Shown here: positions 13,989 through 22,201 of the stretch, one piece after another
How the letters are laid out: each line of letters opens with the position of its first letter
Numbering within the stretch: the first letter of the stretch is position 1
Assembly (NCBI GenBank): GCA_023418475.1
Contig: JAEZZO010000075.1
Span: forward strand, 1 to 30,059
Direction: 5' to 3'
Length of the DNA stretch: 30,059 nt
Source of the DNA: Bacillota bacterium
Lineage (GTDB): Bacteria > Bacillota > Clostridia > Lachnospirales > Lachnospiraceae
Notes under the pieces: generated by a model
Database searches by the model: none
Seen by the model: the letters and a program-made list of their open reading frames with translations, nothing else
What the model was told of the DNA's origin: nothing
Program-made: the position numbers and the translations under genes

Positions 13989-14828
13989 TTGGCAAATATG
14001 TTTTCAGGATTAGAGGCATTCGGCCTTGGTAATTTATCAGGGATGGATGTCTATGATGGCAAGGATAAAGATATTGCAAACAAGCCGAACGAGGAAGAAA
14101 AGTCTTCATTTTTAGAAGAAGACTTTATATTTGATAAGACATTTACATGTCCTGTATGTGACCAGGAGTTTAAGACGAAAACTGTAAAATCAGGTAAAGT
14201 GAAACTGCAATCCCTGGATACCGATCTAAGGCCGATTTATCAAAATATGGATCCGTTAAAATATGATGCCATCGTTTGCCCGAACTGTGGTTTTGCAGCT
14301 TTAAACAGATTTTTTAAATATGTTACGGCAGCACAGGCCTCGCAAATCAAAGTAAATATTTCAGCTGCATTTCGTGGTATAAAAGAAACAGCAGGTGTAT
14401 TCGAATATGATGATGCGATTGCAAGACATAAGCTGGCATTATTGAATGCCATCGTAAAGAAGGCAAAAACGTCAGAACGTGCGTATACCTGTTTAAAAAC
14501 AGCATGGGTAATCCGAGGAAAAAAGGATAACCTGCCAAAAAATCTGCCCGATTATGATAAACAGATTACTGAGCTTGAGAAAGAAGAGCTGGATTTTATT
14601 TCGAAAGCATATATTGGTTTTGAGGAGGCTTTCAGCAAAGAAGACTTTCCTATGTGCGGTATGGATGAAGTTACAATAACACTGCTTATGGCGGAGCTGG
14701 CGAGAAGAATCGGTAAAAATGAGGAATCAAGCAGATGGATATCCAAGGTTCTAATTTCCAGAAATGCAAATGAGCGTATTAAGCAAAAAGCCAGAGATAT
14801 CAAAGACTTATTGAAGGAACAGAAATAA
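13989..14828 (+). CDS. DUF2225 family protein with two CxxC zinc-type motifs
   Basis: The 279-residue protein has FTCPVCDQEF (Cys54, Cys57) and AIVCPNCGFAALNRFFKY (Cys97, Cys100), together a likely zinc-ribbon, then an alpha-helical region rich in Lys and Glu that may hold TPR-like repeats. This is the DUF2225 layout; its function is not known to me. The best start is TTG 13989, with GGAGG (13977-13981) 7 nt before it; the next ATG (13998) is too far. No signal peptide or membrane segment is seen, so it is probably cytoplasmic. It lies directly behind the candidate structured RNA and ahead of another Cys-rich gene. Confidence 0.78.
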   Translation: MANMFSGLEAFGLGNLSGMDVYDGKDKDIANKPNEEEKSSFLEEDFIFDKTFTCPVCDQEFKTKTVKSGKVKLQSLDTDLRPIYQNMDPLKYDAIVCPNCGFAALNRFFKYVTAAQASQIKVNISAAFRGIKETAGVFEYDDAIARHKLALLNAIVKKAKTSERAYTCLKTAWVIRGKKDNLPKNLPDYDKQITELEKEELDFISKAYIGFEEAFSKEDFPMCGMDEVTITLLMAELARRIGKNEESSRWISKVLISRNANERIKQKARDIKDLLKEQK

Positions 14829-14884
14829 AATCAAAACAAATTCAAAGGAAAGGCATGTCTAAGATGCGTTAATTGTGCCGCGAG

Positions 14885-14903
14885 AGTGTGTGAACACACT
14901 TTT
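14885..14903 (+). terminator. weak terminator between the DUF2225 and DUF6062 genes
   Basis: AGTGTG (14885-14890), loop TGAA, CACACT (14895-14900), TTT. Short stem and T-run; partial read-through is likely. Confidence 0.4.
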
Positions 14904-14941
14904 GTATTTGTGATTTATGCGGGATGGCATGGGGCGTTAGT

Positions 14942-15664
14942 GTGAAAGAGAAATTATATACAATTCCGGTAAACGAAGCGTTTGAAACGAATTGTGAATG
15001 TCCTGTCTGTGTTATGAGAAGGAAACTGGAAGCTGATGCGATTGAATTTACCATGGGTCCAAGCTATATGGAGGATGATATCAGGGAAGCGACATCCAGG
15101 CTGGGTTTTTGTGAAAAACATTTACTGCAGCTTTATCAGAATCAAAATCGTCTGGGTCTGGCTTTGATTTTAAAAACGCATATGGATAAGATTGTGAAGG
15201 ACGTCGGTAAGTATTCTTCTGCCGATGTCAAAGCTCCGGCAGCCGGTCTGTTTAAGAAGAAAACAGAAAGCAGTGAGGTTAGCGCCTATCTGGATCATAT
15301 GGAGGAAAGCTGTTTTGTCTGTGATAAGATAGAAGGAACATTAAAACGCTATATTGCTACTATATTCCATTTATATCATACAGAGGAGGCTTTTCGGAAT
15401 AAGTTTAAGGCCTCAAAGGGTTTTTGTGTTAATGATTATAAAATATTGTACCGGGAAGCGCCGTCCAATTTGTCTGGAGAAGAGTTAAACCGTTTTAGGA
15501 AGGAATTAAATGAATTATTCTTGCAAAACATGAATCGTGTGAGAGATGACCTGGAATGGTTTATTAATAAATTTGATTATCGGTATGCTGAGGAACCCTG
15601 GAAGAATGCCAAGGATGCTTTAACCAGATCAATGCTGAAAACAAACGGTATATCGGAAGCTTAA
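14942..15664 (+). CDS. DUF6062 family Cys-rich protein
   Basis: A 240-residue cytoplasmic protein of unknown function. Cysteine-rich sites are spread along it: CECPVC near the N-terminus, GFCEKHLLQLY, then CFVCDKIEG, and GFCVNDYK. The paired arrangement (CxxC followed by FC..H, twice) suggests an internal duplication that binds two metal ions. The family commonly begins (M)KEKLYTIPVNEAF, which fits GTG 14942 preceded by GGGG at 7 nt; an in-frame ATG at 14924 would add six residues but has no ribosome binding site. A terminator follows at 15766. Its proximity to DUF2225, another CxxC protein, may reflect a shared role, but nothing here proves that. Confidence 0.72.
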   Translation: MKEKLYTIPVNEAFETNCECPVCVMRRKLEADAIEFTMGPSYMEDDIREATSRLGFCEKHLLQLYQNQNRLGLALILKTHMDKIVKDVGKYSSADVKAPAAGLFKKKTESSEVSAYLDHMEESCFVCDKIEGTLKRYIATIFHLYHTEEAFRNKFKASKGFCVNDYKILYREAPSNLSGEELNRFRKELNELFLQNMNRVRDDLEWFINKFDYRYAEEPWKNAKDALTRSMLKTNGISEA

Positions 15665-15765
15665 AATGTTCTTAAGTATTACTGTTTGAAGTGAGTTATG
15701 TATAATCTTCATTTGATGGTATATAATTACTAGAATGGAATATACTGAAGTAGTATTGATTTGAT

Positions 15766-15798
15766 AAAAAGTTATTGCCAGATAGGTAATAACTTTTT
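15766..15798 (+). terminator. intrinsic terminator after the DUF6062 gene
   Basis: AAAAAGTTATTGCC (15766-15779) pairs with GGTAATAACTTTTT (15785-15798), with one G-U pair, and ends in TTTTT. The A/T ends make it bidirectional in form. Confidence 0.82.
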
Positions 15799-16021
15799 CT
15801 TGCGTCTATAAGGGACAACGAGGATAAAATCATATTGGACTTTTTATAACTAATATAATTGTAAATTATAATATATCAGAATGCATATCAGACAATGGAA
15901 ATATTGTTCAGATTTGTACACTTGATCAGGGTAATAATGAGTAAGAATGAGATATAACGAGAATACGAGAGATATATTGAGAAATTATTAAATTTGCTGT
16001 GATATTTAATATAAGATGAAG

Positions 16022-16050
16022 TTGCATAATAAAAGCAAATTTACTAATAT
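16022..16050 (+). promoter_or_regulatory. sigma-A promoter of groESL
   Basis: TTGCAT (16022-16027), 17-nt spacer, TAATAT (16045-16050), 11 nt upstream of the CIRCE operator, which therefore overlaps the start of transcription. The rest of 15799-16021 is AT-rich with no other signal that I see. Confidence 0.68.
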
Positions 16051-16061
16051 ATAAGCAGCAG

Positions 16062-16088
16062 TTAGCACTCGATTAAATGGAGTGCTAA
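16062..16088 (+). promoter_or_regulatory. CIRCE operator (HrcA binding site)
   Basis: Perfect consensus inverted repeat TTAGCACTC-N9-GAGTGCTAA. HrcA represses from this site and is released under heat or unfolded-protein stress. It lies 48 nt before groES. Confidence 0.98.
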
Positions 16089-16135
16089 TAATCTCTAAAT
16101 AAAGTTAATTTTATATTTTGAAGGAGGAACATAAT

Positions 16136-16423
16136 ATGAAACTTGTACCATTAGGAGATAAGGTAGTATTAAAGCAGTTAGTTGCGGAAGAGACAACAAA
16201 GTCAGGCATCGTTTTACCTGGTCAGGCAAAGGAAAAACCTCAGCAGGCAGAGGTTATTGCAGTTGGTCCGGGCGGAGTTGTAGACGGTAAAGAAGTTGTT
16301 ATGCAGGTTAAAGTTGGCGATAAGGTTATATACTCAAAATATGCAGGAACAGAAGTAAAGCTTGGAGACGAAGAATACATTATTGTGAAACAGAATGATA
16401 TCGTAGCAGTTGTTGAAGATTAA
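16136..16423 (+). CDS. groES: co-chaperonin GroES
   Basis: GroES is the 10-kDa heptameric lid of the GroEL folding chamber. The 95-residue protein has the family start MKLVPLGDKVVLKQ, the mobile loop EETTKSGIVLPGQAKEKPQQ around residues 17-36, and VGDKVIYSKYAGTEVK. ATG 16136 follows AAGGAGG; an ATG six codons earlier lacks a ribosome binding site. It is the first gene of the CIRCE-controlled operon, with groEL starting 20 nt after its stop. Confidence 0.98.
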   Translation: MKLVPLGDKVVLKQLVAEETTKSGIVLPGQAKEKPQQAEVIAVGPGGVVDGKEVVMQVKVGDKVIYSKYAGTEVKLGDEEYIIVKQNDIVAVVED

Positions 16424-16443
16424 TTTGAGAAGGAGATATAAAA

Positions 16444-18069
16444 ATGGCAAAGGAAATTAAATACGGCGCAGAAGCAAGAGCAGCGCTTGAAATCGGTGCT
16501 AATAAATTAGCAAATACAGTAAAGGTTACACTTGGACCGAAAGGCAGAAATGTTGTACTTGACAAATCCTTCGGTGCACCTTTGATTACAAATGATGGTG
16601 TTACAATTGCAAAGGAAATTGAATTAGAAGATCCCTTTGAAAATATGGGTGCTCAGCTTGTAAAAGAGGTTGCTACTAAGACAAATGATGTTGCCGGTGA
16701 TGGAACAACAACAGCGACTGTTCTTGCACAGGCTATGATTTCTGAAGGTATGAAGAACCTGGCAGCAGGTGCTAACCCGATTATCTTAAGAAAAGGTATG
16801 AAGAAAGCAACGGATTGTGCAGTAGATGCAATTTTAAAAATGAGCTCTACCTTAAAGGGTAAGGAGCAGATCGCAAGAGTTGCAGCTATTTCTGCCGGTG
16901 ATGATGTGGTAGGTCAGTTGGTTGCTGATGCAATGGAGAAGGTTTCAAATGACGGTGTTATTACCATTGAAGAATCTAAGACTATGAAAACAGAGCTTGA
17001 TCTTGTAGAAGGTATGCAGTTTGACCGTGGATATGTTTCCGCTTATATGTGCACCGATATGGATAAGATGGAAGCTGTTTTAGATAATCCATATATCTTA
17101 ATAACTGATAAGAAGATTTCCAATATACAGGAAATTTTACCGTTATTAGAGCAGATCGTTCAAAGCGGTGCAAGATTGCTTATCATTGCTGAGGATGTTG
17201 AGGGTGAAGCTCTTACAACCTTAGTAATCAATAAACTGAGAGGCACTTTCAATGTTGTTGCAGTAAAGGCTCCTGGCTACGGTGACAGAAGAAAGGCAAT
17301 GCTGCAGGATATTGCAATTTTAACAGGCGGTACTGTAATCTCCGATGAATTAGGACTTGACTTAAAGGAAGCAAGCTTAGATCAGCTGGGTCGTGCAAAA
17401 TCTGTAAAGGTTCAGAAGGAAAATACCATTATTGTTGACGGTGAAGGCGACAAGAATGATATTAAGGCAAGAATTAATCAGATTAGAACACAGATCGAAG
17501 AAACAACCTCTGACTTTGATAAAGAAAAATTACAGGAGAGACTTGCAAAGCTGACAGGTGGTGTTGCAGTTATCCGTGTAGGTGCAGCAACTGAAACCGA
17601 AATGAAGGAAAGCAAGCTCCGTATGGAGGATGCTCTTGCAGCTACCAGAGCAGCAGTAGAAGAAGGTATTGTTGCAGGCGGTGGTTCTGCTTATATCCAC
17701 GCTTCCAAGGAAGTTGCAAAACTTGCAGCAACGATGGACGGCGATGAGAAGACAGGAGCTAATATCATTCTGAAGGCTCTGGAATCACCTTTATACAGTA
17801 TCGTATATAATGCAGGCTATGAAGGCTCCGTAGTAATCAGTAAGGTTAAGGAAAGCAATGTTGGAATGGGCTTCAATGCATTAACGGAAGAATATGTTGA
17901 TATGGTTACAGCAGGTATTCTTGATCCTACTAAGGTTACCAGAAGTGCACTTCAGAATGCAACCAGCGTAGCTTCTACATTATTAACAACAGAATCTGTT
18001 GTTGCTACTATTAAAACAAATGAACCGGCAATGCCTGCAGGTGGTGCCGGCGGAATGGGTATGATGTAA
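16444..18069 (+). CDS. groEL: chaperonin GroEL
   Basis: GroEL is the 60-kDa double-ring ATP-driven chaperonin. The protein has 541 residues, normal length. Recognisable parts are VTLGPKGRNVVLDKSFG (nucleotide site), VAGDGTTTATVLAQAM near residue 85, EGMQFDRGYVSAYM, the apical-domain segment IIAEDVEGEALTTLV, and the flexible Gly/Met tail ending GGAGGMGMM. AAGGAG lies 8 nt before the ATG. There is only one groEL in the window, in an operon with groES under HrcA/CIRCE control. Confidence 0.99.
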   Translation: MAKEIKYGAEARAALEIGANKLANTVKVTLGPKGRNVVLDKSFGAPLITNDGVTIAKEIELEDPFENMGAQLVKEVATKTNDVAGDGTTTATVLAQAMISEGMKNLAAGANPIILRKGMKKATDCAVDAILKMSSTLKGKEQIARVAAISAGDDVVGQLVADAMEKVSNDGVITIEESKTMKTELDLVEGMQFDRGYVSAYMCTDMDKMEAVLDNPYILITDKKISNIQEILPLLEQIVQSGARLLIIAEDVEGEALTTLVINKLRGTFNVVAVKAPGYGDRRKAMLQDIAILTGGTVISDELGLDLKEASLDQLGRAKSVKVQKENTIIVDGEGDKNDIKARINQIRTQIEETTSDFDKEKLQERLAKLTGGVAVIRVGAATETEMKESKLRMEDALAATRAAVEEGIVAGGGSAYIHASKEVAKLAATMDGDEKTGANIILKALESPLYSIVYNAGYEGSVVISKVKESNVGMGFNALTEEYVDMVTAGILDPTKVTRSALQNATSVASTLLTTESVVATIKTNEPAMPAGGAGGMGMM

Positions 18070-18103
18070 TATCCGCATTTAAAATACAGGTATAGGCTGT
18101 AAG

Positions 18104-18203
18104 GAAATGCTGCAAAACATATAAGTTGAAGATATTTCTGTGAGGAAAAAGACGATTTTTTCTGGGAGATTGATTGGCTGTAAGTTTTGCGGCATTTCTT
18201 TTT
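18104..18203 (+). terminator. large-loop inverted repeat after groEL
   Basis: GAAATGCTGCAAAAC (18104-18118) pairs with GTTTTGCGGCATTTC (18184-18198; one G-U), followed by TTTTT. The 65-nt loop contains a second hairpin (GAAAAA/TTTTTC near 18142-18162). Probably the groESL terminator, in the same unusual format as the one after metQ. Confidence 0.65.
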
Positions 18204-18221
18204 ATATAAAGGAGAAGGGTT

Positions 18222-18668
18222 ATGTTTCGATATGTACATACGAATATTATTGCAAAAGATTACAAGAAGCTGATTTTGTTTTACAAGGAGGTCTTTCATT
18301 GCAGGAGCATTGGAGAAACCAGAGATCTGAGGGGAGAATGGCTGGATCAAATGACAGGTATCAAGAATGCTCATATCGTGGGAGAGCATTTATGTCTGCC
18401 CGGTTATGGTGAAGATCATCCGACACTGGAGATCTTTTCTTATGATGAAATGAATGACAGGAACCAATACGGGGTAAACTTATGTGGAATTGCACATTTG
18501 GCGTTTGAAGTAGATAATGTGGAAGATACCTTGAAGATAGTGATTGCTGAAGGTGGAGGAAAAATCGGTGAATTGGTTTCAACAGTTTATGACGATGGAA
18601 GGAAAGCTGTTTTTGTATATGCAGCAGATCCGGAAGGGAATATTATTGAACTCCAGAGTTGGTCATAA
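18222..18668 (+). CDS. VOC/glyoxalase-superfamily protein
   Basis: A 148-residue single-unit VOC protein made of two beta-alpha-beta-beta-beta modules. Typical positions are YVHTNIIAKDYKKLILFYKEVF at the N-terminus (cited in parts: YVHTNIIAKD, LILFYKEVF), LEIFSY, GIAHLAFEVDNVEDT and the C-terminal DPEGNIIELQSW. The His near residue 6 and Glu near 143 match metal-ligand positions of glyoxalase I-like enzymes. Substrate cannot be inferred; lactoylglutathione lyase annotations of such proteins are usually over-specific. AAGGAGAAGG lies before the ATG. It is followed in the same direction by a MocR regulator 121 nt on. Confidence 0.82.
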   Translation: MFRYVHTNIIAKDYKKLILFYKEVFHCRSIGETRDLRGEWLDQMTGIKNAHIVGEHLCLPGYGEDHPTLEIFSYDEMNDRNQYGVNLCGIAHLAFEVDNVEDTLKIVIAEGGGKIGELVSTVYDDGRKAVFVYAADPEGNIIELQSWS

Positions 18669-18789
18669 TTACATATAAATCAGGAGGAGATGACCATTTA
18701 GTTAGATATGCTTGATACTTAAAGTGGATTAAGATAAAATGAAAGCAACAAAAGAGAATGTGTCGGGGACAAATAGGGGAGGCTATCGG

Positions 18790-20187
18790 ATGTATGGATT
18801 AAAAATAGACAGAGCTTCATCTCTTTCAAATACAAAGCAGCTTGAAAATCAGTTGAGGGAAACAATACTGAATGGAAAATTAACGGCAGGCATCAAATTA
18901 CCGCCTACAAGAAGCCTGGCAAAGGAGCTGGATATCGCACGTAATACGGTCATTCAGGTATATGAACAGCTGATTGCAGAGGGATATCTTGAGAGTAGGG
19001 AAGGCTCTGGGACTTATGTGGCAGATATTGGAAAACTACCGGTACCTAAATTGTCAATGTATAAGGAAATGAAAAGTATAAAGCCTGTAAACAGGAATTT
19101 GATCTCCTTCAATGCCGGTGATCCTGATGTTCACTCTTTTCCAAGACTGAAATGGGCCAAAATGCTTCGATCAGCTTGCCTGGATGCAGAGGAGACTTCC
19201 TTTACCTATACTGGTTTTAACGGATACCCTGATCTGAGAAAAGCAATCAGTTCCTATGTATACCGAGTAAAAGGAATACACTGCAGCGAGGATCAGATTG
19301 TAATTGTACCGGGTGCGGCAGGAGGTATGGACATTCTGGCAAAAGCACTAAAAAAGAAAACCGGAAGAATTGCTATGGAGGATCCCTGTATTCATTTTGT
19401 GAAAAGTATTTTTATAAGCAACGGTTATGATATCTGTCCGGTAGAGGTGGATTCTCAAGGTATGGATATGAATAGTCTTCTGGGAATACCAAAAGCAGAT
19501 TTGGTCTATGTGGTGCCTTCCCATCAGTTTCCAATTGGAGGAGTCCTTCCAGCCGTAAGACGTATTGCGCTACTTTCCTATGCAAGTGAGCATAATGCAT
19601 ATGTTATTGAGGATGATTATGACAGCGAATTCCGCTATAAGGGAGAAGCAATCCAGGCACTGAGAAATCTTAGTCCGGAACAGGTTATTTACATAGGAAG
19701 CTTCAGTAAGATTTTCCTTCCCTCTCTAAGAATGGGGTATATGATATTACCGGAGCATCTGATCGATCAGGTAAAAGAACTAATGGAAAATACGAATATA
19801 TGGACAAGTAAAACAACCCAACAGGCTATGGCAGAGTTTATGAAGGAGATGCTGTTGGATCATCACATATATAAAATGAAGAAAATATATGAGGGAAAAC
19901 GGAAATATTTAATAAAATGCCTTACACAGGCATTCGAAGGAAGGATAAAAATATCGGGAGAATATGCAGGACTGCATCTGTTGGTTTCCTTTGACCGTGA
20001 GCTTAACGATACGGATCAGCAGTCTATGGAGCAGTATGATGTTGAAGCTGAATTAGTAGAGGAATATGCTATTCGGAAAGGAAAGCATACGAACCAGCTG
20101 GTGCTTGGCTATGGAGGCTTAAGTCTGACGCAGATTGAAGAAGGTGTAAATCGATTAAAGCAGGCTTTACATTACAAAAATAGTTAA
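18790..20187 (+). CDS. MocR-family transcriptional regulator (GntR HTH + aminotransferase-like domain)
   Basis: The 465-residue protein has a GntR-type winged helix at residues 1-77 (LPPTRSLAKELDIARNTVIQ, ending GSGTYV) and a class I/II aminotransferase domain from about 105 to the end. PLP contacts visible include YVIEDDYDSEF (Asp275 region) and the Schiff-base lysine in IGSFSKIFLPSLR (Lys307). MocR proteins such as PdxR and GabR sense PLP or PLP-amino-acid adducts; the target here is unknown. ATG 18790 follows GGGGAGG at 7 nt, so the in-frame ATG 51 nt upstream is not used. No divergent target gene is present. It is paralogous to the broken MocR gene at 4427-4866. Confidence 0.9.
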   Translation: MYGLKIDRASSLSNTKQLENQLRETILNGKLTAGIKLPPTRSLAKELDIARNTVIQVYEQLIAEGYLESREGSGTYVADIGKLPVPKLSMYKEMKSIKPVNRNLISFNAGDPDVHSFPRLKWAKMLRSACLDAEETSFTYTGFNGYPDLRKAISSYVYRVKGIHCSEDQIVIVPGAAGGMDILAKALKKKTGRIAMEDPCIHFVKSIFISNGYDICPVEVDSQGMDMNSLLGIPKADLVYVVPSHQFPIGGVLPAVRRIALLSYASEHNAYVIEDDYDSEFRYKGEAIQALRNLSPEQVIYIGSFSKIFLPSLRMGYMILPEHLIDQVKELMENTNIWTSKTTQQAMAEFMKEMLLDHHIYKMKKIYEGKRKYLIKCLTQAFEGRIKISGEYAGLHLLVSFDRELNDTDQQSMEQYDVEAELVEEYAIRKGKHTNQLVLGYGGLSLTQIEEGVNRLKQALHYKNS

Positions 20188-20233
20188 TTGTAACCTTAGG
20201 GATAGAAGTTATATAAAAATTTGTATTTACAGG

Positions 20234-20262
20234 TTGACAGTTTCCTAAAGTTTCGTTATGAT
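20234..20262 (+). promoter_or_regulatory. sigma-A promoter of thiT
   Basis: TTGACA (20234-20239), 17-nt spacer, TATGAT (20257-20262). Transcription would begin near 20269, about 25 nt before the TPP aptamer. Confidence 0.83.
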
Positions 20263-20294
20263 AAGGCAGTACAAATGAATATATTATATTATGC

Positions 20295-20394
20295 TAGGGG
20301 AGCCAAGAGCTGAGAGGTATGAGAATATTACATACTGACCCTTACTACTTGATCCGGTTAATACCGGCGGAAGGAAGCAATCAAGTGGCCCCCT
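20295..20394 (+). promoter_or_regulatory. TPP riboswitch (THI element)
   Basis: The aptamer has the conserved GGGGAGCC start, GCTGAGAGG with CTGAGA at 20310-20315, TGACCCTT, ACTTGATCCGG and the hallmark TACCGGCGGAAGGAAG. P1 joins GGGG (20297-20300) with the CCCC run near 20389-20393. It senses thiamine pyrophosphate and controls thiT. Confidence 0.97.
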
Positions 20395-20422
20395 CCTATG
20401 CAAGCATTAAGGAGGTTTTTTT
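20392..20422 (+). promoter_or_regulatory. expression platform: hairpin masking the thiT ribosome binding site, with U-run
   Basis: CCTCC (20392-20396) can pair with GGAGG (20411-20415), the thiT Shine-Dalgarno, followed immediately by seven T (20416-20422) and then the ATG. The same hairpin could both end transcription and hide the ribosome binding site. Its left arm touches the 3' side of aptamer P1. Confidence 0.65.
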
Positions 20423-21106
20423 ATGTTTCAAAGAATTTTTGATTTACTGATTTTAACGGTTAAGGACGGTGACTCGCTTAGTTATTATCCGACAACTGCC
20501 GGTAATGTTGTTCTGTTCCTTTTCATAGCATTACTATTTGTAGCAATGGCATCGTTCTCCGGCCGCAAGAGAACGATGAAAGTGAAACAGCTTGCCTTTT
20601 CAGCAATGGCTGTTACGCTTGCAGTAGTGACATCCTTTATTAAATTTGCTTCGCTGCCATTTGGAGGCTCGATTACTTTATTCAGTATGTTTTTCGTTTG
20701 CCTGATTGGTTATCTTTACGGTACAAAAGCGGGAGTTTTAACAGGTATCGCATACGGAATTTTAGGTTTGATTTTGCAGCCTTATATTTATCATCCGGTA
20801 CAAGTACTCTTAGATTATCCGATTGCTTTTGGATGTTTGGGACTTGCAGGAATTACGGCAAATTCAAAAGCCGGATTGATAAAAGGATATGCAATTGGTG
20901 TTTTCGGAAGATATCTATGTCATGTAGTATCAGGATATATATTCTTTGCTTCCTTTGCTCCGGCAGGTATGAATTCAATGGTTTATACCCTTGGCTATAA
21001 TGCGACTTATATATTACCGGAAGCAATTGTAACCGTATTAATTCTTTTAATTCCACCGGTTCAAAATGCTTTAAAACAGGTAAAAAGAATGGCAGCAGAG
21101 GAATAA
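20423..21106 (+). CDS. thiT: thiamine-specific ECF transporter S component
   Basis: ThiT (YuaJ) binds thiamine in the membrane and works with a shared EcfAAT energizing module, which is not in this window. The 227-residue protein has an extra hydrophobic N-terminal segment (about 25-45) and then six helices. The thiamine-site signatures QPYIYHPVQVLLDYPIAF (near 118-135) and GRYLCHVVSGYIFFASFAP are typical of the family, cited here in parts: VQVLLDYPIAF and FGRYLCHVVSG. It is controlled by the TPP riboswitch upstream and closed by a terminator at 21266. The extra N-terminal segment is longer than in Lactococcus ThiT. The 388-nt gap after it holds only that terminator. Confidence 0.92.
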   Translation: MFQRIFDLLILTVKDGDSLSYYPTTAGNVVLFLFIALLFVAMASFSGRKRTMKVKQLAFSAMAVTLAVVTSFIKFASLPFGGSITLFSMFFVCLIGYLYGTKAGVLTGIAYGILGLILQPYIYHPVQVLLDYPIAFGCLGLAGITANSKAGLIKGYAIGVFGRYLCHVVSGYIFFASFAPAGMNSMVYTLGYNATYILPEAIVTVLILLIPPVQNALKQVKRMAAEE

Positions 21107-21265
21107 GGTAATGAAGAATTTTTGATCAATATATCTGGTAGACATTTTATAGTGGGATATGATTTGGCATATATACTAAAAGTTTTACCAAAACTTTATA
21201 ATTTAAGTGTTGCTACTTTTTCTATTAATTAAGCTTAGGTAAATAATAAGATATATGGATATGAC

Positions 21266-21294
21266 AAAAGGAGGGATGTGCTTCCCCTCCTTTT
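21266..21294 (+). terminator. terminator of thiT
   Basis: AAAAGGAGGG (21266-21275), loop ATGTGCTTC, CCCTCCTTTT (21285-21294): 10 bp ending in TTTT. It lies 160 nt after the stop, with nothing else seen between. Confidence 0.8.
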
Positions 21295-21494
21295 AGTTTT
21301 GCTATTGTAAGCATAGTTTTGCTTATCCTGTGAAAGTCACCTGAATATTCAAAAATATTCAATAAAATAGTATATATAGATAGTAAAATAACGGATACTT
21401 TTTTCTGAACTTATTGTTAAGATAGAGACAGATGAGACAGAAAGGAATGTATATAAATTACGAATAAAGATAGAGTCAGGGAGGTTGTTATCGC

Positions 21495-22079
21495 ATGAAG
21501 GATAATATGGTTGAAATTAATTTAATTGTGGGACCGGTTTTAAGGGCGATGGCTTATCATTCACTAAATGATGGGTTAGAGGAGAAATCTAGTAACCTGA
21601 CACAGGAGAAATCTGGTAAATTGACACAATTGGAAAAGATAAAATCCCTATATAATAGGCTTCCTAAAATTATGATAATAACTTCAGATCGTAACTATGA
21701 GCAGAAGCTTTCAGGTGTAAAACAGAACAGAGGAGGTAAGGGAAAGGAAATAGTATTATTTTCAATTGAGGATATGATAACGACTATGGACCATATAACG
21801 GAACAGGAAGCAGAGCAGGCAGCCAAAAGGATTGCAGATCGGTTTGAAGATGATGAAATTGACGACAGGCTGTTTCTGGATGATGCAAAATACTATCTTG
21901 CCATTCGAAGAATGCTTATTCTTAATCATTGTGATGAGGTTTCATTATCTTGTCGGGAACTTTGCAGTCTGGGAATTCCACAGAAGAAGAATTTTGTATC
22001 CTGTATTGCAATTTCCTTGCTGAAGGAGGATGGTGTGAACTGCACTTGTGAAGAATGCTGTCAGAAAATAAATGTTTAG
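21495..22079 (+). CDS. hypothetical protein with Cys-rich C-terminus and internal 8-residue duplication
   Basis: I do not recognise a family for this 194-residue protein. It has no signal peptide or membrane segment. Residues 30-45 are a tandem duplication, EKSSNLTQ then EKSGKLTQ, encoded by two 24-nt units at 21582-21629 that differ at four bases. The middle is acidic and helical (EQEAEQAAKRIADRFEDDEIDDRL). The C-terminus is rich in Cys, including LSCRELC, FVSCIA and CTCEECC, which could bind metal or form disulphides. The upstream AGGGAGG is 10 nt from ATG 21495; an ATG at 21507 follows GAAGGA and is also possible. It is transcribed alone and convergent with the next two genes, sharing a bidirectional terminator at 22150. 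Confidence 0.68.
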   Translation: MKDNMVEINLIVGPVLRAMAYHSLNDGLEEKSSNLTQEKSGKLTQLEKIKSLYNRLPKIMIITSDRNYEQKLSGVKQNRGGKGKEIVLFSIEDMITTMDHITEQEAEQAAKRIADRFEDDEIDDRLFLDDAKYYLAIRRMLILNHCDEVSLSCRELCSLGIPQKKNFVSCIAISLLKEDGVNCTCEECCQKINV

Positions 22080-22149
22080 AAGATTGGAACTACCTGATGA
22101 AAAGATAGTAATATCCTTAATCCGGTCAGCTTCGTCTTATCAATAAATT

Positions 22150-22193
22150 AGTTCGGAAAGGAATACTATTAAAGATTCCTCTCCGAACTTTTA
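22150..22193. terminator. bidirectional terminator between convergent genes
   Basis: AGTTCGGAAAGGAAT (22150-22164) pairs with ATTCCTCTCCGAACT (22175-22189), one mismatch, loop 10 nt. Plus-strand tail TTTTATT; the minus-strand tail is also T-rich. It serves the gene ending at 22079 and the minus-strand gene ending at 22202. Confidence 0.82.
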
Positions 22194-22201
22194 TTCTGAG
22201 T

